Positions 33,912-46,187 of a stretch of 64,000 bases of DNA are shown in pieces; within the stretch, counting starts at the first letter, position 1; every line of letters starts with the position of its first letter. The notes under the pieces were generated by a model. It ran no database searches. It saw only the letters and a list, made by a program, of their open reading frames with translations, and had not been told where the DNA came from. This stretch comes from an uncultured Lachnospiraceae bacterium (GTDB lineage: Bacteria; Bacillota; Clostridia; Lachnospirales; Lachnospiraceae): contig CANOZK010000007.1 of the NCBI GenBank assembly GCA_947571775.1, positions 82,924-146,923 on the forward strand. The letters are read 5' to 3'. A program made the position numbers and the translations under genes.

Positions 33912-34871
33912 CTAGCGCAGGACAATATATAGAAAGAAAATCACATACAAGGGAATCATCATGATTCCTTCTCTTCTTTCCAACTCCTTTTTCTGAACGG
34001 CAAACAGGTAAACGATGATACTGGATGCGACTAGGAATATCGTGTCGTAAATAGTAAACGGATTTACAGCGATGGGATGTACGGCGGAGGAGGCGCCCAA
34101 TACAAGCAAAATATTGAAAATATTGGAGCCAATGGCGTTTCCCAGGGAAAGATCGCTTTCCCCTTTTTTGGCGGCTACCACAGAGGTCACCAGTTCGGGA
34201 AGAGAGGTGCCCAGCGCAACGATCGTCAGACCGATAAACGTTTCGCTCCACCCGAATGTGAGCGCAATCGCGGAAGCGCTGTCTACGACTAAATCACCAC
34301 CCCAGACAATCCCGGCAATTCCTACAATAACATAGAGGATAATGGTCGGAATGGAGGTGATATGGGGTTCTTCCGATTGTTCTGTTGTGTTTTCCTGTCG
34401 GGCTTTCAGCGCATCCCGGACAGTGACTGCCAGATAAGCGACGAAAATGATAAGAAGGATACATCCCTCTAGGCTGGAAAGAACAGACATCTTCTCATTG
34501 CCGTAAGCAGTGGGGACTGTCATAACCAGCAGCAGGCCGGCAATCAGGATAGAGAAAGGAAAATCTTTTTTCAGAACGGAATCCTGGATTTTCATAGGCC
34601 GTATGGCGGCGCTGACCCCCACGACAATGAGAAGATTGAAAATATTGGAACCGATGACATTGCTCAAAGACAAATCATTTTTTCCGGCGAGAGCGGCGGT
34701 TATGCTCACGGAAGCCTCCGGCATACTAGTTCCAAATGCGACAACCGTCAAGCCGATGATGATGCTGGGAATGCGCAGGAGGCGGGCGATGCCGGAACTG
34801 CCTTCCACGAACAGGTCAGCGCCTTTGACGAGCAGAAAAAATCCCAAGAGTAAAAACAAAAACTTCATCAT
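33912..34871 (-). CDS. Calcium/sodium antiporter (CaCA family, YrbG-like)
   Basis: 319-residue membrane protein with ten hydrophobic helices in two inverted halves. Each half carries the CaCA alpha-repeat: VVAFGTSMPEASVS (about 42-55) with SNVIGSNIFNLLIV, and IVALGTSLPELVTS with GNAIGSNIFNILLV. These G-T-S-x-P-E and G-S-N-x-x-N motifs bind the exchanged cations. A charged cytoplasmic loop (about 150-170) separates the halves. It exchanges Na+ (or K+/H+) for Ca2+. It stands alone between a terminator and a divergent pseudouridine synthase gene. Confidence 0.93.
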   Translation of the reverse strand: MMKFLFLLLGFFLLVKGADLFVEGSSGIARLLRIPSIIIGLTVVAFGTSMPEASVSITAALAGKNDLSLSNVIGSNIFNLLIVVGVSAAIRPMKIQDSVLKKDFPFSILIAGLLLVMTVPTAYGNEKMSVLSSLEGCILLIIFVAYLAVTVRDALKARQENTTEQSEEPHITSIPTIILYVIVGIAGIVWGGDLVVDSASAIALTFGWSETFIGLTIVALGTSLPELVTSVVAAKKGESDLSLGNAIGSNIFNILLVLGASSAVHPIAVNPFTIYDTIFLVASSIIVYLFAVQKKELERREGIMMIPLYVIFFLYIVLR

Positions 34872-34994
34872 ATCATAGTCTCCTTTGATTTGGAAAGTAG
34901 AGGGTTATGGGATAAGTATGGGACGGACGCGGGCATTTGTCAAGCCCGTCAAAAAGAGAATCCATATAATAAAAAAGAGGAACAAAAAAGAATT

Positions 34995-35678
34995 ATGAAA
35001 GATTTTGCCGAATATATTATATATGAAGAGAAACATCTGATTATTTGTCACAAACCATCTGGAGTTCCGGTGCAAAGCGCAGGTGTGGGCGTATTGGATT
35101 TGGAATGCGCCTGCTTAAATTATTTACAGCAAAAGAATAAAAAGAACAACAGGCAGCCCTATGTAGGAATTGTACAGCGGCTGGATCAACCCGTGGAAGG
35201 ACTAGTAGTTTTGGCAAAAACAAAACAAGCAGCCGGAGAACTGGGCAGACAGGTGCAGGATGGACGGATGGAAAAAACGTATTTGGCCGTGGTAGACGGC
35301 GAGATAGAGGATTCACAAGGTGAGCTTTGCGACTGGCTGCTCAAAGACAGCAAAATGAGAATGGCAAAAGTGGTGCCTCCAGGCACAAAGGGAAGTAAAG
35401 AGGCTAAACTCTGCTATCGGGTATTACAGCGCCGGGAAGGGAAAAGCCTGTTGGAAATCCGTCTGCTCACAGGCAGGTATCATCAGATACGGGCGCAGTT
35501 GAGCCATTTTGGATTTCCGCTGGCGGGCGATACCAAATACAATCCCCAAGGACACAGCCAGACCGGAGGACTGGGATTGTGCGCATGCCGTCTGTATCTT
35601 TCGCACCCGGTTTCAGGAGAAAAAATGGGCTGGGAAATTTGGCCAGATGGGGAAGTGTTTAGGAACTGGCAGGTATAA
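34995..35678 (+). CDS. RluA-family RNA pseudouridine synthase
   Basis: 227 residues comprising only the catalytic domain, without an S4 RNA-binding domain. The signature is QRLDQPVEGLVVLAKT (about 60-75), with the catalytic aspartate in R-L-D; most relatives read HRLD, so the first H is replaced by Q. Later motifs: KTYLAVVDG, LLEIRLLTGRYHQIRAQL and LYLSHPVSGE. The ATG at 34995 has GAGG upstream but at a long distance, so the start is less certain. Target (rRNA or tRNA position) cannot be read. The next gene is a YtvI-like permease. Confidence 0.9.
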   Translation: MKDFAEYIIYEEKHLIICHKPSGVPVQSAGVGVLDLECACLNYLQQKNKKNNRQPYVGIVQRLDQPVEGLVVLAKTKQAAGELGRQVQDGRMEKTYLAVVDGEIEDSQGELCDWLLKDSKMRMAKVVPPGTKGSKEAKLCYRVLQRREGKSLLEIRLLTGRYHQIRAQLSHFGFPLAGDTKYNPQGHSQTGGLGLCACRLYLSHPVSGEKMGWEIWPDGEVFRNWQV

Positions 35679-35745
35679 AACCGCAAGAAAACTATCATAC
35701 TGGGATTAGGCTTTAGAAACGACAAAGAAAAGGTATGGTGGTTTT

Positions 35746-36777
35746 GTGGATTTTGAATGGAAGAGAAGAATATACATCGTAGGAATCGTGGCAGGTGTTT
35801 ACTTGGGGTTCCGGTATGTGTTGCCGGTGGCCATTCCTTTTTTGATTGGGTGGGGATTGGCGGTGTGGCTGCATCCGTTGGCTGTCAAGACCGGAAAAAA
35901 GCTTCATATAAAAAAGAGCGTTGCCGGTGGCTTTTTTATGCTTTTGCTTCTGGCGGCTGCTGGGGTTCTGCTGTGGGTGGGAGTGAGCACGCTGATTGGG
36001 CAGTTGAAAGCATGGATGACCAATTTTCCCACGCTGGAGGCAAAGTTTTATCAGTTTGTGGATCAATGCTGCTGCGTTATGGAGGACACTCTGGGAATTT
36101 CTCAGACTGACAGCCGCAGGTTTATTCTGGATAATGCAGAAAAGATGCGCGCAAATTTTATTCAGGGAATCAGTCCGAAAACGATTTTCCAGGCCACAGA
36201 TTATCTGAAAAGCCTGATTGCGGTTATCAGCGGGATTATCATTGCTTTTATTTCCGGCGTGTTGTTTTTGAAAGATCTGGAAGCTATCCGGCGGACGCTG
36301 CGCACATACCGGTTCTACCAGCCATGGAAACGGGTGCTCAAACGGCTGCGCCAGACGTGTGTTACCTATCTGAAAGCGCAGTTATTGATTATGCTGGCAG
36401 TAGCATTTCTCTGTACGGTCATGCTGTGGCTGATGAAAAGTCCTTATTTTCTCTTGTTTGGGATTGGGCTTGGTATTCTGGATGCTCTGCCGATTATTGG
36501 AACCGGGCTTTTTCTGTACCCGGCGATGCTGATTTTCTTTTTACAGGGCCGGACCGGGCTGGCGGTCTGGTGTTTGTCCATTGAGCTGGTGACCACACTG
36601 GTACGGGAGTTTATGGAGCCCAGGCTTCTGGGTGGGAAGCTGGGCGTATATCCGGTGGTGATTATGGCGGCGATTTATTTTGGATTCATTGTATTTGGGG
36701 TGGCAGGTTTTATTCTGGGGCCGATTGCCCTATCCTTGGTATATGGAATTGGAAAAGAATGGGATATCTGGGATTAA
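35746..36777 (+). CDS. AI-2E/PerM-family permease, YtvI-like
   Basis: 343-residue membrane protein with about eight helices; starts with GTG at 35746 behind AAAGGTATGGTGG. It has the family's paired N-terminal helices, a long soluble loop (about 90-150), and the C-terminal signature LGILDALPIIGTG followed by P-A-M and LGVYPVVIMAAI. YtvI is a sporulation-associated member in Bacillus; others transport autoinducer-2 or act as Na+/H+ antiporters. Which applies here is not readable. It ends 12 bases from the convergent sugar-binding protein gene. Confidence 0.88.
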   Translation: MDFEWKRRIYIVGIVAGVYLGFRYVLPVAIPFLIGWGLAVWLHPLAVKTGKKLHIKKSVAGGFFMLLLLAAAGVLLWVGVSTLIGQLKAWMTNFPTLEAKFYQFVDQCCCVMEDTLGISQTDSRRFILDNAEKMRANFIQGISPKTIFQATDYLKSLIAVISGIIIAFISGVLFLKDLEAIRRTLRTYRFYQPWKRVLKRLRQTCVTYLKAQLLIMLAVAFLCTVMLWLMKSPYFLLFGIGLGILDALPIIGTGLFLYPAMLIFFLQGRTGLAVWCLSIELVTTLVREFMEPRLLGGKLGVYPVVIMAAIYFGFIVFGVAGFILGPIALSLVYGIGKEWDIWD

Positions 36778-36789
36778 CTTACAGTTTTG

Positions 36790-37908
36790 TTAATACAGTA
36801 GGCCGTCCTGCCTGGCCTGTTCCAGATTGTAGCCGTCTATCCATAAATAATCTGCTTTCAGGTATTTTTCCAGATGATCCGTCTGCTCCGGCGCTGTGGC
36901 GCATACAGCGGTCTGGATGGTCTGACTGGCGATCAGAGGAATATTTTGGACGATGGTACCGATTTCCCGTCCTTCCTGGATTGCTGTAAGCTGAACTTTT
37001 CCGGCGTCGAAACCAACGATTGCAGGCGTATTTTCCGAATATTCTTCCTGGATGGCCAGCACTTGTTCTGCGATGGTCTGATCTGTGCAGAAAATGGCGT
37101 CTGTCTGTCCGGTTTTCAAGACGTTTCGGATAGCGGCCTCCATATCTTCCTCCATATCTTCGGTGTATACATTTGCCACAGTTACGCCGGGATGGTTTTT
37201 GCGGATTTCCCGGCGAAAGCCCTGGATCCGATCTTTGCTGGTTTGCGTATAGGAGGCGTGGGCGAATACGGCAGCGGTTCCGTTTTCGCTTATAGCGGCG
37301 CAGAGCTTTTGAGCGGCCTCTGCCCCTGCTGCTTTGTTGTCGGTAGCGCAGAAAGCGGCGTTGGTGCTGTATTTTACCCCGGAATCAAAGAGCACTACGG
37401 GGATTCCGTTATCCTGTGCAGTCTCAAGCTGGGCCTGGCAGGAATTCATATCGATGGCAGCCAGGCAGAGTACAGAAGGGTTTTCGGCCAGAACTGCGTC
37501 GATGGTGTTGATCTGGACGTCGATATCCGCCTCGGAGTCCGGCCCCTCAAAGGTCACTTGGATGGCGTCCTCCCCGGTCAGGCCGTAAAATTCGTTGAAA
37601 TATGCGGCCGTTTCTTTCATCTGTTTTTTCATCTGCTTCCAGTAATCGCCTTGTGTGGACTTGGCGACAACGGCAATGCGCAGACCTTTTTCGATGTTCA
37701 AATTGGCGTCGGCTTGAATCGGAAGCGGCGATGCCGTGTCTATTTCCTCGTTTTCTGAAAATGATTCGGAGGACTGGGACGTTTCCGGCTGTGCGGACAG
37801 AACCTCTGCGGCGGCAGCGACAGCAGTCGTCCGTGGCTCCTTGGCGCAGCCCGCAAACATTCCCAAGGCCAATACAGAGCATAAAAGCCCCATGAATACT
37901 TGTTTCAT
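36790..37908 (-). CDS. Sugar-type ABC transporter substrate-binding lipoprotein
   Basis: 372 residues with a lipoprotein signal (MKQVFMGLLCSVLALGMFAGC, C21 acylated) and a Peripla_BP_4 (RbsB/LacI-like) fold from about 75 to 345: IAVVAKSTQGDYWKQMKKQM, VLCLAAIDMNS, GIPVVLFDSG and AIVGFDAG. It would bind a monosaccharide or similar ligand outside the membrane. No permease or ATPase gene is adjacent, so it is an orphan receptor here, perhaps feeding a distant transporter or a sensor kinase. A Ser/Glu-rich linker (about 35-60) tethers the domain. Divergent from the V-ATPase operon. Confidence 0.88.
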   Translation of the reverse strand: MKQVFMGLLCSVLALGMFAGCAKEPRTTAVAAAAEVLSAQPETSQSSESFSENEEIDTASPLPIQADANLNIEKGLRIAVVAKSTQGDYWKQMKKQMKETAAYFNEFYGLTGEDAIQVTFEGPDSEADIDVQINTIDAVLAENPSVLCLAAIDMNSCQAQLETAQDNGIPVVLFDSGVKYSTNAAFCATDNKAAGAEAAQKLCAAISENGTAAVFAHASYTQTSKDRIQGFRREIRKNHPGVTVANVYTEDMEEDMEAAIRNVLKTGQTDAIFCTDQTIAEQVLAIQEEYSENTPAIVGFDAGKVQLTAIQEGREIGTIVQNIPLIASQTIQTAVCATAPEQTDHLEKYLKADYLWIDGYNLEQARQDGLLY

Positions 37909-38072
37909 GCTGTTCCCCTTTCCTTTTAAATCTCAAATGGCCGTTTCTTCTCTTTACGATTATACATATTTTTTCTCGTTAGTCCATAGAGTTTATTTTT
38001 ATTTCACACTTTTTTCATGTATTTGATTTCGTATTAAGAAACACACTTTTTGACATAGTTACTGATTTTTGT

Positions 38073-38101
38073 TTGATTTTTTGTGCGGAATATGGTACTA
38101 T
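38073..38101 (+). promoter_or_regulatory. Probable promoter of the V-type ATPase operon
   Basis: TTGATT (38073-38078) and TACTAT (38096-38101) are 17 bases apart and 31 bases before the first gene. A TTGACA at 38050-38055 also lies nearby but has no good -10 partner at normal spacing. Confidence 0.5.
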
Positions 38102-38131
38102 CTTACTATACGTATAAAAGGTGGTGATAAA

Positions 38132-38440
38132 GTGGTACAAGAAACTATGAAAGTAGTCAAGGAAACAGAGGCAAAGGCTGAACAGATTATCAAGGATGCC
38201 GCAGCAGAAGCTGAGGCACTGATAGAAAAAGCAAAAGCCGATGCAAAAACCTTGAAGACAGATCAGGAGGAGAATGCCCGTGCCAGGGCTAAGACGGCTC
38301 TTGAACAGGCAGAAGCAGAATCGCAGAAAGTCTATCAAAAGTCTGAACAGTCATCCGCAAAAGATATTAAGGCTCTTAAAGCGGCAGCAGCAAAAAAAGA
38401 GGCGCAGGCAATTGATCTGGTGATCTCCCATCTGTATTAG
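38132..38440 (+). CDS. V-type ATPase peripheral stalk subunit H/G
   Basis: 102-residue, almost entirely helical protein with strong coiled-coil composition (Ala, Glu, Lys), e.g. KETEAKAEQIIKDAAAEAEA. This matches the short stator subunit (called H or G) that pairs with subunit E to hold the A3B3 head. Starts with GTG at 38132 behind AAAGGTGGTGAT; the apparent ORF extends upstream without a ribosome site. It opens the nine-gene operon, as in other clostridia. Confidence 0.85.
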   Translation: MVQETMKVVKETEAKAEQIIKDAAAEAEALIEKAKADAKTLKTDQEENARARAKTALEQAEAESQKVYQKSEQSSAKDIKALKAAAAKKEAQAIDLVISHLY

Positions 38441-38525
38441 GGGGAGGTTATGAGGTTCCCCCTAGTATGTGTGGGCGCTTGTGCGCCAGCTTTTTTTACG
38501 AAATTTAAGAAGGAGGGATGCGGAT

Positions 38526-41031
<2,506 letters not shown>

Positions 41032-41070
41032 GTAGCTGTTGGGTAAATCAAGAGTAAAGGAGAGCTTAGA

Positions 41071-41667
41071 ATGACCGGATTAGACAAAATTATTAATCAA
41101 ATCCTGGATGAAGCGAACAACTCCGCCAACGAGAAGCTGGAAGAGGCTAAAGCCAAAGCCAAAGAAATTATGGATAAGGCCGAAGCGGAAGCCAAAGCAA
41201 TCGAGGAGGAGATCTCCAAAAAATCAGAGGTAGAAGTTGCCAATTACAGGGATCGGGTAGAATCTTCCGCAGATTTGAAAAGCAGGACCGCAATCCTGGA
41301 AGCAAAGCAGGAAGTGATTGCCGAAACCATGGAAAAGGCATACGAGAAATTCTGCTCGAAAAGTGACGGGGAATATTTCAGCACTTTGAAAGAGATGCTG
41401 AAAAAATTTGCTCTGCCCCAAGACGGGGAAGTTTACTTTTCTGGCGAAGATTTGAAGAAAATGCCTTCCGGATTTGAGGAGGAGATAGGAAAGATCGCCA
41501 AGGAAAAGGGCGGCAGCCTGACGGTATCCAAGGAGAGCAGAGAAGTGAAGGGCGGCGGGTTCATCCTGGCCTATGGAGGAGTAGAGGAAAATTGTTCCTT
41601 CCGCGCACTGTTTGATTCAAGAAAGGATGACCTGCAAGATCAGATACAGAAAGTTTTATTTGCATAA
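41071..41667 (+). CDS. ntpE: V-type ATP synthase subunit E
   Basis: 198-residue peripheral stalk subunit. Residues 1-110 form a long helix rich in Ala, Glu and Lys (EKLEEAKAKAKEIMDKAEAE) that pairs with subunit H/G; residues 115-198 form the globular domain that binds the top of subunit B, ending FRALFDSRKDDLQDQIQKVLF. AAAGGAGAG precedes the ATG. It lies 39 bases after the K subunit gene. Confidence 0.93.
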   Translation: MTGLDKIINQILDEANNSANEKLEEAKAKAKEIMDKAEAEAKAIEEEISKKSEVEVANYRDRVESSADLKSRTAILEAKQEVIAETMEKAYEKFCSKSDGEYFSTLKEMLKKFALPQDGEVYFSGEDLKKMPSGFEEEIGKIAKEKGGSLTVSKESREVKGGGFILAYGGVEENCSFRALFDSRKDDLQDQIQKVLFA

Positions 41668-41699
41668 AAGCGCAGATCCGCGTATAGGAGGTTATACCG

Positions 41700-42680
41700 A
41701 TGTCTGATAAGATGTACACTTATGCGGTTGCGCGAATTCGCTCAAAGGAAGTGTCTTTGTTTTCCCAGGCAACCATTGAACAGCTTGTCGCTGCCAAAAA
41801 TCATGGGCAGTGCGTACAGCTTTTGTTAGAGAAGGGCTGGGGGAATGCGGATTCTTCCGTAGATGATGCAGAAGCGATTTTATCACTGGAGAAAGAGAAG
41901 ACCTGGGAGCTGATGCGGGAGCTGATAGACGATATGTCTGTGCTGGATGTGCTCACGTATCCGGATCAGTTCCACAATCTGAAGGCAGCCATCAAATATG
42001 TGGCTTCCGACAGTTCTGCCGCAGATGCGAATCTGTTCTATGATTCCTGCTCGATTAACGGCAAGGAAATGATAGAAATCGTGCAGAACAAAGATTTCCA
42101 TCGTCTGCCGGACAATATGTCCCAGGCAGCGCAGGAAGCTTACGAGTCGTTTGTCCATACAGGTGACGGCCAGCTCTGTGACGTGATGATTGATAAGGCA
42201 GCTCTGGAAGCAATTTACCAGGCGGGGCAGGAGGCTAAGGATGAAATCATCCGCAAATATGCCGAATCCACCGTGGCGGTTGCCGATATTAAAATTGCTG
42301 TGCGTTCGCAGAAAACCGCGAAATCAGTAGAGTTTATGAAAAAGGCCATGGCAGAATGCGACAGCCTGTCGGTTGACCTGTTGTCCAAGGCGGCGTTGAG
42401 CGGCATGGACGCAATTCAGGAATATCTGGCAGGTACGGAATACGCCCAGGGGGCACAGGCCCTTGCGGATTCTCCTTCTGCATTTGAGAGATGGTGCGAT
42501 AACCGTATTATCGAAACAATCCGGCCTCAGTTGTATAATTCATTCACTATCGGGCCGTTGGTGGCTTATGTGATAGCGCGTGAGAATGAAATCAAAACGG
42601 TAAGGATTATCCTTTCCGGCAAACAAAACGAGCTGCCGGACGAATCCATCCGGGAAAGGGTAAGGGAAATGTATGTATAA
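41700..42680 (+). CDS. ntpC: V-type ATP synthase subunit C
   Basis: 326-residue all-helical subunit (archaeal C, bacterial V-type; d-subunit equivalent) that links the central shaft to the rotor ring. Recognised from YTYAVARIRSKEVSLFS at the N-terminus, the repeated three-helix pattern, and the C-terminal IGPLVAYVIARENEIKTVRIILSG motif with E-N-E. AGGAGGTT precedes the ATG. Its stop overlaps the subunit F start by 8 bases. Confidence 0.94.
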   Translation: MSDKMYTYAVARIRSKEVSLFSQATIEQLVAAKNHGQCVQLLLEKGWGNADSSVDDAEAILSLEKEKTWELMRELIDDMSVLDVLTYPDQFHNLKAAIKYVASDSSAADANLFYDSCSINGKEMIEIVQNKDFHRLPDNMSQAAQEAYESFVHTGDGQLCDVMIDKAALEAIYQAGQEAKDEIIRKYAESTVAVADIKIAVRSQKTAKSVEFMKKAMAECDSLSVDLLSKAALSGMDAIQEYLAGTEYAQGAQALADSPSAFERWCDNRIIETIRPQLYNSFTIGPLVAYVIARENEIKTVRIILSGKQNELPDESIRERVREMYV

Positions 42681-42999
42681 GATTGCAGTAATTGGCGATT
42701 ATGACAGCATTTACGGCTTTGCAGCACTGGGCCTTGATACATTTCCGGTAGTGGAGACAGACCTAGAGCAGGCACAGAAACAGCTTGCGCAGTTGGCCGG
42801 CGGCCAGTATGCCGTCATTTATATAACGGAGAGTCTGGCAGATGTGCTTAAGCATGAGATAGAGAAATACCGAGATGAATTGCTGCCTGCAATTATCCAG
42901 ATCCCCGGCGTTTTCGGCAATACGGGAGCGGGCGTGGAAGGTGTCAAGAAGTCTGTGGAACAGGCGGTTGGCTCGGATATTCTCTTTAGCAATAATTGA
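42673..42999 (+). CDS. ntpG: V-type ATP synthase subunit F
   Basis: 108-residue Rossmann-like subunit attached to the central shaft (D subunit). Starts MYKIAVIGDYDSIYGFAALG and contains YAVIYITESLAD; both are typical. The start overlaps ntpC by 8 bases, giving coupled translation. Called F in V-type nomenclature and NtpG in Enterococcus. It lies just before the catalytic subunit gene. Confidence 0.93.
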   Translation: MYKIAVIGDYDSIYGFAALGLDTFPVVETDLEQAQKQLAQLAGGQYAVIYITESLADVLKHEIEKYRDELLPAIIQIPGVFGNTGAGVEGVKKSVEQAVGSDILFSNN

Positions 43000-43024
43000 T
43001 CAGGAAGGTGAGTGATTAGTTCTA

Positions 43025-44794
43025 ATGAGTAAAGGAACGATAAAGAAAGTGGCAGGTCCGCTGGTTATCGCTGAGGGGATGAGGGACGCGAACATGTTCG
43101 ACGTGGTACGTGTTAGCGACCAGCGTCTGATCGGCGAGATCATCGAGATGCACGGCGATGAAGCTTCCATACAGGTATATGAGGAAACCGCCGGCCTTGG
43201 ACCGGGCGGACCTGTGGAATCTACCGAAGCGCCCCTGTCCGTAGAATTGGGGCCAGGGCTGATAACCAGTATTTACGATGGAATTCAGCGTCCGTTGGAC
43301 GATATTATGAAGGCTACAAACAGCAACAGCCTTAAGCGCGGTGTAGAAGTACCGGCGCTGAAAAGGGATAAGAAGTGGAAATTTGTCCCAGTTGCAAAGA
43401 CAGGTGACGTTGTAGAAGGCGGCGATGTCCTGGGTACTGTTCAGGAAACCATTGTCGTAGAACAGAAAATCATGGTGCCGCCAGGCATGAAGGGTACTGT
43501 GAAAAAAATCAAATCTGGAGAATTTACGGTAGATGAAGTGGTTGCCGTTCTCACCACAGACAATGGTGAAGAAAAACTGACCATGATGCAGAAATGGCCG
43601 GTTCGTAAAGGCCGTCCGTATCAGAAAAAACTTCCGCCGGAAATGCCTCTGGTAACCGGTCAGCGTGTTGTTGACTGTATGTTCCCCATCGCCAAAGGCG
43701 GTGTGGCAGCCGTACCGGGACCTTTCGGAAGCGGTAAAACCGTTATCCAGCATCAGTTGGCTAAGTGGGCCGAGGCTGATATCGTGGTATACATCGGTTG
43801 CGGCGAGCGTGGAAACGAGATGACCGACGTTTTGAACGAATTCCCAGAATTGAAGGACCCGAAAACCGGCCAGTCTCTGATGGAGCGTACCGTTTTGATT
43901 GCCAATACATCCGATATGCCTGTGGCAGCTCGTGAGGCGTCTATTTATACTGGTATCACCATCGCAGAGTATTTCCGTGATATGGGTTACTCCGTAGCCC
44001 TGATGGCAGACTCCACATCCCGTTGGGCCGAGGCTCTTCGTGAAATGTCTGGTCGTCTGGAGGAGATGCCTGGTGAAGAAGGTTACCCTGCTTACCTGGG
44101 AAGCCGTCTGGCTCAGTTCTACGAGCGTGCCGGACATGTGGTAACATTGGGTAAAGACGGACGTACTGGCGCTCTGTCCGCTATCGGAGCCGTATCCCCG
44201 CCTGGTGGTGATACGTCCGAACCCGTATCTCAGGCAACCCTGCGTATTGTAAAGGTGTTCTGGGGACTGGATGCAAACCTGGCTTACAAACGTCACTTCC
44301 CAGCTATCAACTGGCTGACCAGTTACTCCCTGTATCTGGATAGTATGTCAGATTGGTTTAACACCAACGTACAGGCAGACTGGATGGAACTGCGTGGTAA
44401 GATGATGGGACTTCTGCAAGATGAATCCGAATTGGACGAAATCGTTAAGATGGTAGGTATGGATGCGCTGTCGCCGTCCGACCGTCTGAAAATGGAAGCA
44501 GCCCGCTCTATCCGTGAGGACTTCCTGCATCAGAACTCTTTCCATGATGTGGATACCTATACCTCTCTTCAGAAACAGCATTTCATGATGAAACTGGTTA
44601 TAGCTTTCTATGAGGAGTGTGTGGAAGCACTGGAAAAGGGCGCAGATATCAATAAATTGATTAATATGGATGTCCGTGAGAGAATCGGACGTTACAAATA
44701 TACTCTGGAAGAAAATATTACCAGCGAGTACGAGACAATCAATAACGAGCTGGCAGCAGAGATTGCAAATGTATTAGGAAAGGGGGACCAGTAA
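43025..44794 (+). CDS. ntpA: V-type ATP synthase catalytic subunit A
   Basis: Catalytic head subunit hydrolysing or making ATP. 589 residues, full length, with the non-homologous region of V-type A subunits at about 110-190. The Walker A motif GPFGSGKT is near residue 232, the GER segment ([12 protein letters not shown]) near 262, and the Walker [15 protein letters not shown] near 320-333. The ATG at 43025 lies about 12 bases after AAGGTGAG. A long antisense frame across this gene is only a codon-bias shadow. The subunit B gene starts one base after its stop. Confidence 0.98.
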   Translation: MSKGTIKKVAGPLVIAEGMRDANMFDVVRVSDQRLIGEIIEMHGDEASIQVYEETAGLGPGGPVESTEAPLSVELGPGLITSIYDGIQRPLDDIMKATNSNSLKRGVEVPALKRDKKWKFVPVAKTGDVVEGGDVLGTVQETIVVEQKIMVPPGMKGTVKKIKSGEFTVDEVVAVLTTDNGEEKLTMMQKWPVRKGRPYQKKLPPEMPLVTGQRVVDCMFPIAKGGVAAVPGPFGSGKTVIQHQLAKWAEADIVVYIGCGERGNEMTDVLNEFPELKDPKTGQSLMERTVLIANTSDMPVAAREASIYTGITIAEYFRDMGYSVALMADSTSRWAEALREMSGRLEEMPGEEGYPAYLGSRLAQFYERAGHVVTLGKDGRTGALSAIGAVSPPGGDTSEPVSQATLRIVKVFWGLDANLAYKRHFPAINWLTSYSLYLDSMSDWFNTNVQADWMELRGKMMGLLQDESELDEIVKMVGMDALSPSDRLKMEAARSIREDFLHQNSFHDVDTYTSLQKQHFMMKLVIAFYEECVEALEKGADINKLINMDVRERIGRYKYTLEENITSEYETINNELAAEIANVLGKGDQ

Positions 44795-44795
44795 A

Positions 44796-46169
44796 ATGCC
44801 AAAAGAGTATCGTACCATACAAGAAGTAGCCGGTCCTTTGATGCTGGTACAGGGTGTGGAAAATGTAACCTTTGATGAGTTGGGAGAGATTGAGCTGGCC
44901 AACGGAGAAATTCGCCGCTGTAAAGTATTGGAGATCAACGGAAGTGAAGCTCTGGTGCAGTTGTATGAAGACTCCACCGGCATCAACCTGTCCAACAGTA
45001 AGGTTCGTTTCCTTGGAAAAGGCGTAGAGCTCGGCGTTTCGGGGGATATGTTGGGACGTGTATTTGACGGAATGGGTCGTGCCATCGACGATGGCCCGGA
45101 AATTCTGCCGGAAGAACGCCGCGATATCAATGGTCTTGCTATGAACCCAGCAGCCAGAAGCTACCCGGAAGAGTTTATCCAGACAGGTGTATCCGCAATT
45201 GATGGTCTGAACACATTGGTTCGTGGACAGAAGCTTCCGATCTTCTCCTGCTCTGGTCTGCCGCACAACAACTTGGCAGCCCAGATTGCCAGACAGGCAA
45301 AGGTACGCGGTAAAGACGAGAACTTCGCCGTTGTATTTGCCGCTATGGGTATCACCTTCGAGGAATACAACTTCTTCGTAGAGAGCTTTAAAGAGACAGG
45401 CGCGATCGATCGTACCGTTCTCTTTATCAACTTGGCCGATGACCCGGCGGTAGAGCGTATCGCTACCCCGAAGATGGCTTTGACTTGTGCAGAGTTCCTG
45501 GCTTTTGAAAAAGGAATGCACGTACTGGTTATCCTGACTGATATTACCAACTATGCGGACTCCCTTCGTGAGGTATCTGCAGCCCGTAAAGAGGTTCCGG
45601 GGCGTCGTGGTTATCCTGGATACATGTACACCGACTTGGCTACATTATATGAGCGTGCCGGAAGACAGAACGGGAAAGATGGTAGTATCACCATGATTCC
45701 GATTCTGACCATGCCTGAAGATGACAAGACCCATCCGATCCCTGACTTGACCGGATATATCACAGAGGGTCAGATTATCTTAAGCCGTGATCTGTACCGT
45801 AGAGGAATTGAGCCTCCGATCGACGTATTGCCGTCTCTGTCCCGTCTGAAAGATAAGGGTATTGGAGAAGGCAAGACTCGTGCAGACCATGCCAATACCA
45901 TGAACCAGCTCTTCTCCGCTTATTCTCGTGGAAAAGACGCGAAGGAATTGATGACCATCTTGGGTGAAGCTGCACTGTCTGATATTGACTTGATTTATGC
46001 TAAATTTGCAGATGCATTTGAACAAGAATATGTATCTCAGGGTTACTTGGGCAACCGGGATATTGAGGAAACCCTCACCGTTGGCTGGAAATTGCTGTCC
46101 ATCCTTCCCAGGAGTGAGCTGAAACGTATCGACGAGAAATTCCTGGATGAACATTACGGGAAATACTAG
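44796..46169 (+). CDS. ntpB: V-type ATP synthase regulatory subunit B
   Basis: Non-catalytic nucleotide-binding partner of subunit A in the A3B3 head. 457 residues; begins [20 protein letters not shown] and has [18 protein letters not shown] in place of a functional P-loop, plus [41 protein letters not shown] residues around 245-285. The ribosome site is inside the subunit A tail (GGGGGACC), so the two are translationally coupled. Standard length. Confidence 0.98.
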   Translation: MPKEYRTIQEVAGPLMLVQGVENVTFDELGEIELANGEIRRCKVLEINGSEALVQLYEDSTGINLSNSKVRFLGKGVELGVSGDMLGRVFDGMGRAIDDGPEILPEERRDINGLAMNPAARSYPEEFIQTGVSAIDGLNTLVRGQKLPIFSCSGLPHNNLAAQIARQAKVRGKDENFAVVFAAMGITFEEYNFFVESFKETGAIDRTVLFINLADDPAVERIATPKMALTCAEFLAFEKGMHVLVILTDITNYADSLREVSAARKEVPGRRGYPGYMYTDLATLYERAGRQNGKDGSITMIPILTMPEDDKTHPIPDLTGYITEGQIILSRDLYRRGIEPPIDVLPSLSRLKDKGIGEGKTRADHANTMNQLFSAYSRGKDAKELMTILGEAALSDIDLIYAKFADAFEQEYVSQGYLGNRDIEETLTVGWKLLSILPRSELKRIDEKFLDEHYGKY

Positions 46170-46187
46170 GAAGGAAGGTGATGGGAT

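Noticed and set aside
38050..38055. TTGACA as the -35 box of the V-ATPase promoter
   Set aside because: No acceptable -10 box occurs 16-18 bases downstream; the TTGATT/TACTAT pair fits better.
43022..44296. A 424-residue antisense frame across the ATPase A gene
   Set aside because: It lies fully opposite ntpA, has no ribosome site or family features, and is His/Phe-rich as expected for a reverse-complement shadow.
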